The notes below the pieces were generated by a model, which saw only the letters and a list, made by a program, of their open reading frames with translations, searched no databases and was not told the DNA's origin. The position numbers were made by a program, and so were the translations under genes. DNA of 17,859 nt. Source: Sediminibacterium sp. GTDB taxonomy: Bacteria; Bacteroidota; Bacteroidia; Chitinophagales; Chitinophagaceae. Where the stretch lies: NCBI GenBank assembly GCA_030832695.1, contig JAURIP010000005.1, positions 1-17,859 of the forward strand, given 5' to 3'. This document shows, in pieces, positions 13,973 through 17,859 of the stretch (the first letter of the stretch is position 1; every line of letters begins with the position of its first letter).

Positions 13973-16744
13973 TTAATAAGAGGAAGAGGAGAATGTTCTA
14001 CTTCTATTAATTTTTAAGTCCCTAAGTATCCCTGATTTTGGATTCACAGAAATACTAAATGACTTATACAATCCTATCGGAGTAACGTTTATGGCTAATT
14101 GCCAACAATGCATTTCCCTTGTTATAAACATACTTAATTGCTGTATGCTTCGCTTTGCAACATCTATATATCCAGTTCCCCCCAACTTCCATTTTGGGGT
14201 AATACTAAAATCTCCGTTAAAATTTAAACTCGAATAGGTGTTAATTTGGAATCCAGAATAATCTGGTTTCATGTACCTTGAAAATTGAAAGGAATAAGAT
14301 ACGGTTAATGTCCATGGAATATTGAAATCAGTAAACTCAGCGGGATTTGATTTCGCATACTGTAATTGCCTTTGTTGCTCGTCAGGGGTCATGAATGGAT
14401 CTATAGGAATATCTTTTTGTTTTGTTTCCTTCCCGTCGGTTGATTTACTTTTAAAGGAAGTGGAAAAAGAAAGCCCCCCACTAGTAATATTACCAAATTT
14501 TAATTTTGTTGGATCAATGTCAATTTTATTCACCCTAAACCCTTGCTTATCGGTTTGATAAGGATCCATCGTTAAATTGGAAGTGATATTTAAATTTTCA
14601 AATAAGGTAGTTCGCATATAAATATTAAAATTACCTAAGGCAAAACTGTCCGCTAAAAAATTATAACTCGAGTTGAAACCAAAGCCTTCAATTAATTTAA
14701 CTTTCTTAAAAGCGCCTTCCGTGGTATCTTTTTTATCCTTCATCTTCATCTCCAATAAATTATCTACCCCAAAACCCATACCTCCAAAATTTCCTTCCGA
14801 ATAACCACCCCCAATACCCCCATCATATTTTGAAAAACGATAGTTCCTTCCAGTTGAGTCAATTTGAGTTGTATAGTGATAGGATGCTGCTAAATCAGGT
14901 GTATAACTCATCGATATACTTGGCCTAACCTCATGTCGGATGGCTTGGATATTACTATTTTTTTTGAATTTATAGGTACCGAAAATTCTTGACGCAGTTC
15001 CTAAACTAAAACTCATATTTGGCGCTCTATAAAATCCACGACTAATAGAAGTATCTACTTGCTTTGTTTTATTATTCCAGGTTTTGATACTTTGTTGTCC
15101 AAACCACTTTTCTTCAAATGAAATACCGGGAGTAATAGTAATAGGCCCTAAGGAAGGCAATGACAAGCTAATGGGAATACTATGTTGCGCACCCCATTGC
15201 ATGGTATCTAATAACTTATTAAAATTCAATGCTGAATCATAAAATGACAATTGATTTTGAAAACTACCATTATAACCTACACCTAACTTTTCATACCACT
15301 TACCAGCACCAATTTGATCCTTGGATTGAAATGGATAAATGGTGATTGCATTAAAATTGATATTAGGTAAACTCATATTAACCAATCCTAAATTATTATT
15401 TTGGTTGTGGTTTAAGTTAACCGATAAATTGTATTTATTATCCCAACTTTTTGTATAACTAACGGAAGAACTTATTTGGTTTTGGAAATTCTGAAATGGA
15501 TTATTTAACAACAGGCTATTGTATTTTGTACTTCCAAAATTTACATTCGCTGAAAAGGAAGTACCTGGTCTTGCACGTTGGTCCATGGAGTGCGTCCAGT
15601 TGATCATAAATGTTCTCCCTCCTGTATACTCTTGGTTAACAGCAGCATTCCTATTTAAGATGCGCGTATTTTGCAAACTCAAATTAAAATTACCCATGTA
15701 TTTATATCGCATGATATACTTACTGTTTAAATTTAAATTCCATCCACCATAAGAGTAAATATTGGTCCTAAGGGTTGCATCAAAATTATCACTGAGCACT
15801 TTGTAATATCCCAAGCCCTCAAAGCCCAAACCAAAATCCTCACTGGTTGAAAATGCAGGTGCCATTAATCCTGAATGTCGCCCTGTGGTCAATGGAAAAA
15901 TTCCAAAAGGAATGCCCACTGGAAAAGGCACCCCTTCAAATTCTGGGAAAGTCGGTCCTGATACACCAATTTTATCAGTAATAATTTTCATCTTATTGGT
16001 TCTAAAAGCAAAATGTGGGTCATCTAGATTACAAGTAGTGAATCTTGCTTTATAGGCAAACGCCACATCCTTGCTTACTTTTTTCATGGTATTGGCATTC
16101 ACAAAAATTTCCCCCTGCTGAAAATTGGTATTTTTTGTCAACCCCTTACCCGATTTCATATTAAAATAAATAGAATCATTCACCGACACTATATCCCCTT
16201 CCAAAAATTTAGGATTACTTAAAGGACTACCCGTTGTATCTTTTGCCCCATAGGCACGAATGTTTTGTGTTTGTTGGTCATACACAATATTTGCCGCCTC
16301 TAGCTGAGACGTTCGATACTCCGTTTTTGCATCACCATATAAAAAGAATTCCTTGGTGGCCATGATCATTACACCAGAGTCTGTAGCATTATAATTAACA
16401 GGCGCATCAATACTATCCTTAGAAACCCTTAAAATTTGCACCGATTTAGTACTATCAATTTTTTTGCCAATTGTATCTATTTTCAACCTATTCGTATCCA
16501 ATAACTTAATAGTTCCTGCCTTTTTTGATAAGGTTGAATCCACCTGGGTTAAAAGTGGTTTTCTACTAAAAGGGCGATTGTTAGATTTTACCTGTTTTTG
16601 CTCCTGACTAAAGCCAGAAAAGGAGGAACCAAAAACTAGTGTTAATATCAGGAAAATGCTAATATTAACAATAGAAGGGCTATAATTTTCGTTATTTTCG
16701 TGTACTAACTTTATCACTCCTGCAAAAATAAAGTAAAACCCCAT
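13973..16744 (-). CDS. lptD: LPS-assembly outer-membrane protein LptD
   Basis: A 923-residue protein. An uncleaved leader of about 27 residues precedes a hydrophobic signal (IFLILTLVFGSSFSGFSQ), so translation may instead begin at GTG 16717, which follows GCAGGA. Residues about 125-235 are an OstA/LptA-like beta-jellyroll (LYGDAKTEYR, LEAANIVYD), then FTTCNLDDPHF, and the P-x-P and SGLMAPAF segments that mark the junction with the barrel in LptD. The rest is a large beta-barrel rich in Asn, Ser and aromatic residues. It would insert lipopolysaccharide into the outer leaflet together with LptE. There are only two cysteines, Cys238 and Cys880, at positions matching the conserved disulfide of Escherichia coli LptD. 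It is divergent from the amidase gene by 13 bp. Confidence 0.85.
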   Translation of the reverse strand: MGFYFIFAGVIKLVHENNENYSPSIVNISIFLILTLVFGSSFSGFSQEQKQVKSNNRPFSRKPLLTQVDSTLSKKAGTIKLLDTNRLKIDTIGKKIDSTKSVQILRVSKDSIDAPVNYNATDSGVMIMATKEFFLYGDAKTEYRTSQLEAANIVYDQQTQNIRAYGAKDTTGSPLSNPKFLEGDIVSVNDSIYFNMKSGKGLTKNTNFQQGEIFVNANTMKKVSKDVAFAYKARFTTCNLDDPHFAFRTNKMKIITDKIGVSGPTFPEFEGVPFPVGIPFGIFPLTTGRHSGLMAPAFSTSEDFGLGFEGLGYYKVLSDNFDATLRTNIYSYGGWNLNLNSKYIMRYKYMGNFNLSLQNTRILNRNAAVNQEYTGGRTFMINWTHSMDQRARPGTSFSANVNFGSTKYNSLLLNNPFQNFQNQISSSVSYTKSWDNKYNLSVNLNHNQNNNLGLVNMSLPNINFNAITIYPFQSKDQIGAGKWYEKLGVGYNGSFQNQLSFYDSALNFNKLLDTMQWGAQHSIPISLSLPSLGPITITPGISFEEKWFGQQSIKTWNNKTKQVDTSISRGFYRAPNMSFSLGTASRIFGTYKFKKNSNIQAIRHEVRPSISMSYTPDLAASYHYTTQIDSTGRNYRFSKYDGGIGGGYSEGNFGGMGFGVDNLLEMKMKDKKDTTEGAFKKVKLIEGFGFNSSYNFLADSFALGNFNIYMRTTLFENLNITSNLTMDPYQTDKQGFRVNKIDIDPTKLKFGNITSGGLSFSTSFKSKSTDGKETKQKDIPIDPFMTPDEQQRQLQYAKSNPAEFTDFNIPWTLTVSYSFQFSRYMKPDYSGFQINTYSSLNFNGDFSITPKWKLGGTGYIDVAKRSIQQLSMFITREMHCWQLAINVTPIGLYKSFSISVNPKSGILRDLKINRSRTFSSSSY

Positions 16745-16757
16745 TAAGGCACTGATT

Positions 16758-17696
16758 ATGAAGCAAAATAGATTGATTTTAGCATTTCGTTTTGGGTGTA
16801 TTGCCCTTTTTAGCCTTATTTGCTTAAACGGCCATGCTCAAAACCAGCCAAAATCATTAAAACGAATTATTATTGATGCGGGGCATGGTGGAACTGACCC
16901 TGGTGCGAAAGGTAAATATTCAACCGAAGCTGCTGTCTCTTTGGCTATTTCATTAAAATTGGAAGATTATATTCGTCAATCCCTTCCTGATGTTGAAGTG
17001 GTCATGACCAGAACAACGGATCTGTTTAGCTCAGTTGTTGAAAAAGCAAAATTTGCAAACCAAGCCAAGGGCGATTTATTTGTTTGTATTCATACCAATT
17101 CTGCAGGCCCATTAAAAAGCAAAGAATTGATTGGATATGTCAACAAAACCTATTACGTCAAAAAGGGTGGAAAAAGACGAAAAGTAACTCGCAAAGTGCC
17201 CAATTATAAAATCACTTACAGCCCCAATCCAGCGAGAGGAACGGAAACTTATATTTACGGTGTTGGAAAATCAGATGAACGAAAGGAAGTGGCAGATGAT
17301 ATGGTTGATGAGATGGTGGAAAAATTAGACTCCGTATCTGAACGACAAATTAAAGAATTAAATAAGAATGCGGATCCGACAAGATCAATGATGGCCAGCT
17401 TATTAACCCAACAATACTTTCAACGTGCTGCGAGCTTGGCATTAACGATTGAAGAAGAGTTTAAAAACGCTGGAAGAATTAGTCGTGAAGCAAAACAACG
17501 CCCCAAAGGCATCTGGGTTTTGCAAGCGGTAGCCATGCCTGCCGTACTAGTTGAAACTGGCTTTTTATCAAATCCAGAAGATGAGGATTACCTTAATAGT
17601 GAAGCAGGGCAAAAAGAAATATGTGAAGTGATCACTAAATCGCTTATTCGGTATAAGTTTTCACTAGAAAATCAACAAAAGAACAATGTAAAATAG
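16758..17696 (+). CDS. N-acetylmuramoyl-L-alanine amidase (Amidase_3 family), exported
   Basis: A 312-residue periplasmic zinc amidase that cuts the bond between MurNAc and L-alanine in peptidoglycan, a role in cell separation. It has a signal peptide (cleavage after GHAQ at about 28). The zinc ligands are His43 (DAGHGG), Glu57 (STEAAV) and His112 (CIHTNSA), with catalytic Glu266 in VETGFLSN; all are present. Between the second histidine and the last motif it has a long insert (about 115-225) with a very basic stretch (KKGGKRRKVTRK), which in related AmiA/AmiC enzymes holds the autoinhibitory helix or wall-binding surface. No AMIN or SPOR domain is present. It is followed by the MCE gene after 76 bp; lptD diverges upstream. 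Confidence 0.93.
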   Translation: MKQNRLILAFRFGCIALFSLICLNGHAQNQPKSLKRIIIDAGHGGTDPGAKGKYSTEAAVSLAISLKLEDYIRQSLPDVEVVMTRTTDLFSSVVEKAKFANQAKGDLFVCIHTNSAGPLKSKELIGYVNKTYYVKKGGKRRKVTRKVPNYKITYSPNPARGTETYIYGVGKSDERKEVADDMVDEMVEKLDSVSERQIKELNKNADPTRSMMASLLTQQYFQRAASLALTIEEEFKNAGRISREAKQRPKGIWVLQAVAMPAVLVETGFLSNPEDEDYLNSEAGQKEICEVITKSLIRYKFSLENQQKNNVK

Positions 17697-17772
17697 TAAA
17701 GCCATTTAAACAATGTGCCTGTTTTGAACTAATTTTATATTATAAAACCAACTGTCGCAATAAGCGTATCCA

Positions 17773-17859
17773 ATGAAAGTATCGAATGAAACAAAAGTAG
17801 GCGCATTAACAGTCATCGCAGTAACCTTAATCATTATTGGGTTCAATGTTTTGCGTGGT
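17773..17859 (+). CDS. MCE/MlaD-family lipid-transport protein, N-terminal fragment (cut by window end)
   Basis: Only the first 29 codons are visible. They encode a short polar start (MKVSNETKVG) and one hydrophobic membrane anchor (ALTVIAVTLIIIGFNVLRG). The T-K-V-G-x-x-x-h pattern leading into a membrane helix is the usual start of MlaD/MCE proteins, which form periplasmic rings for phospholipid transport with an ABC transporter. Its place after the amidase and near lptD fits the common Bacteroidota order. The call rests on few residues and on context. Confidence 0.7.
   Translation, partial: MKVSNETKVGALTVIAVTLIIIGFNVLRG

Overview
The window is AT-rich Bacteroidota DNA and reads most like a member of the Chitinophagaceae or a relative; that family-level guess is inference. 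The pointers are the gene families (DUF5916 outer-membrane protein, GH127 arabinofuranosidase, LptD next to an Amidase_3 protein and an MCE protein), many signal peptides ending in a xxAQ-type cleavage site, weak Shine-Dalgarno sequences, and a good match to the Bacteroidota promoter (TTG-N22-TAACTTTG) upstream of the first operon. I see no frameshifts, insertion sequences, CRISPR array or phage genes.

Left end (1-600): a tRNA-Arg(UCU) with its own terminator, then about 230 bp of dense palindromic and direct repeats with no gene, then a small lipoprotein gene on the minus strand. The repeat block contains a 51-nt near-perfect hairpin and two copies of a 67-bp unit. It looks like a REP- or MITE-type element.

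Region 701-3340: a two-gene operon of a von Willebrand A protein with an intact MIDAS and a MoxR/Mg-chelatase-like AAA+ ATPase. This is a chaperone-like pair, and the ATPase has unusual Walker A and Walker B residues.

Region 3341-12459: secreted or periplasmic functions with a carbohydrate flavour. A 968-residue protein joins a ThuA-like domain, a PVC-type dehydrogenase propeller, a helical-repeat region and a C-terminal azurin-like copper domain. It is followed after 7 bp by a Gfo/Idh/MocA oxidoreductase that lacks the usual EKP lysine. A small Spy-like periplasmic protein with a strong terminator comes next. Convergent to it is a GH127 beta-L-arabinofuranosidase, and divergent from that is a CBM9-like/DUF5916 outer-membrane protein. 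A reasonable but unproven reading is arabinose-containing glycan breakdown plus sugar oxidation feeding a copper electron acceptor.

Region 12494-17859: housekeeping and envelope genes. ung and plsC lie in tandem, convergent to lptD (LPS export). lptD is divergent, by only 13 bp, from an N-acetylmuramoyl-L-alanine amidase, which is followed by the start of an MCE/MlaD-family lipid-transport gene cut by the window end. The LptD has exactly two cysteines, placed where they could form the single disulfide between the periplasmic domain and the barrel.
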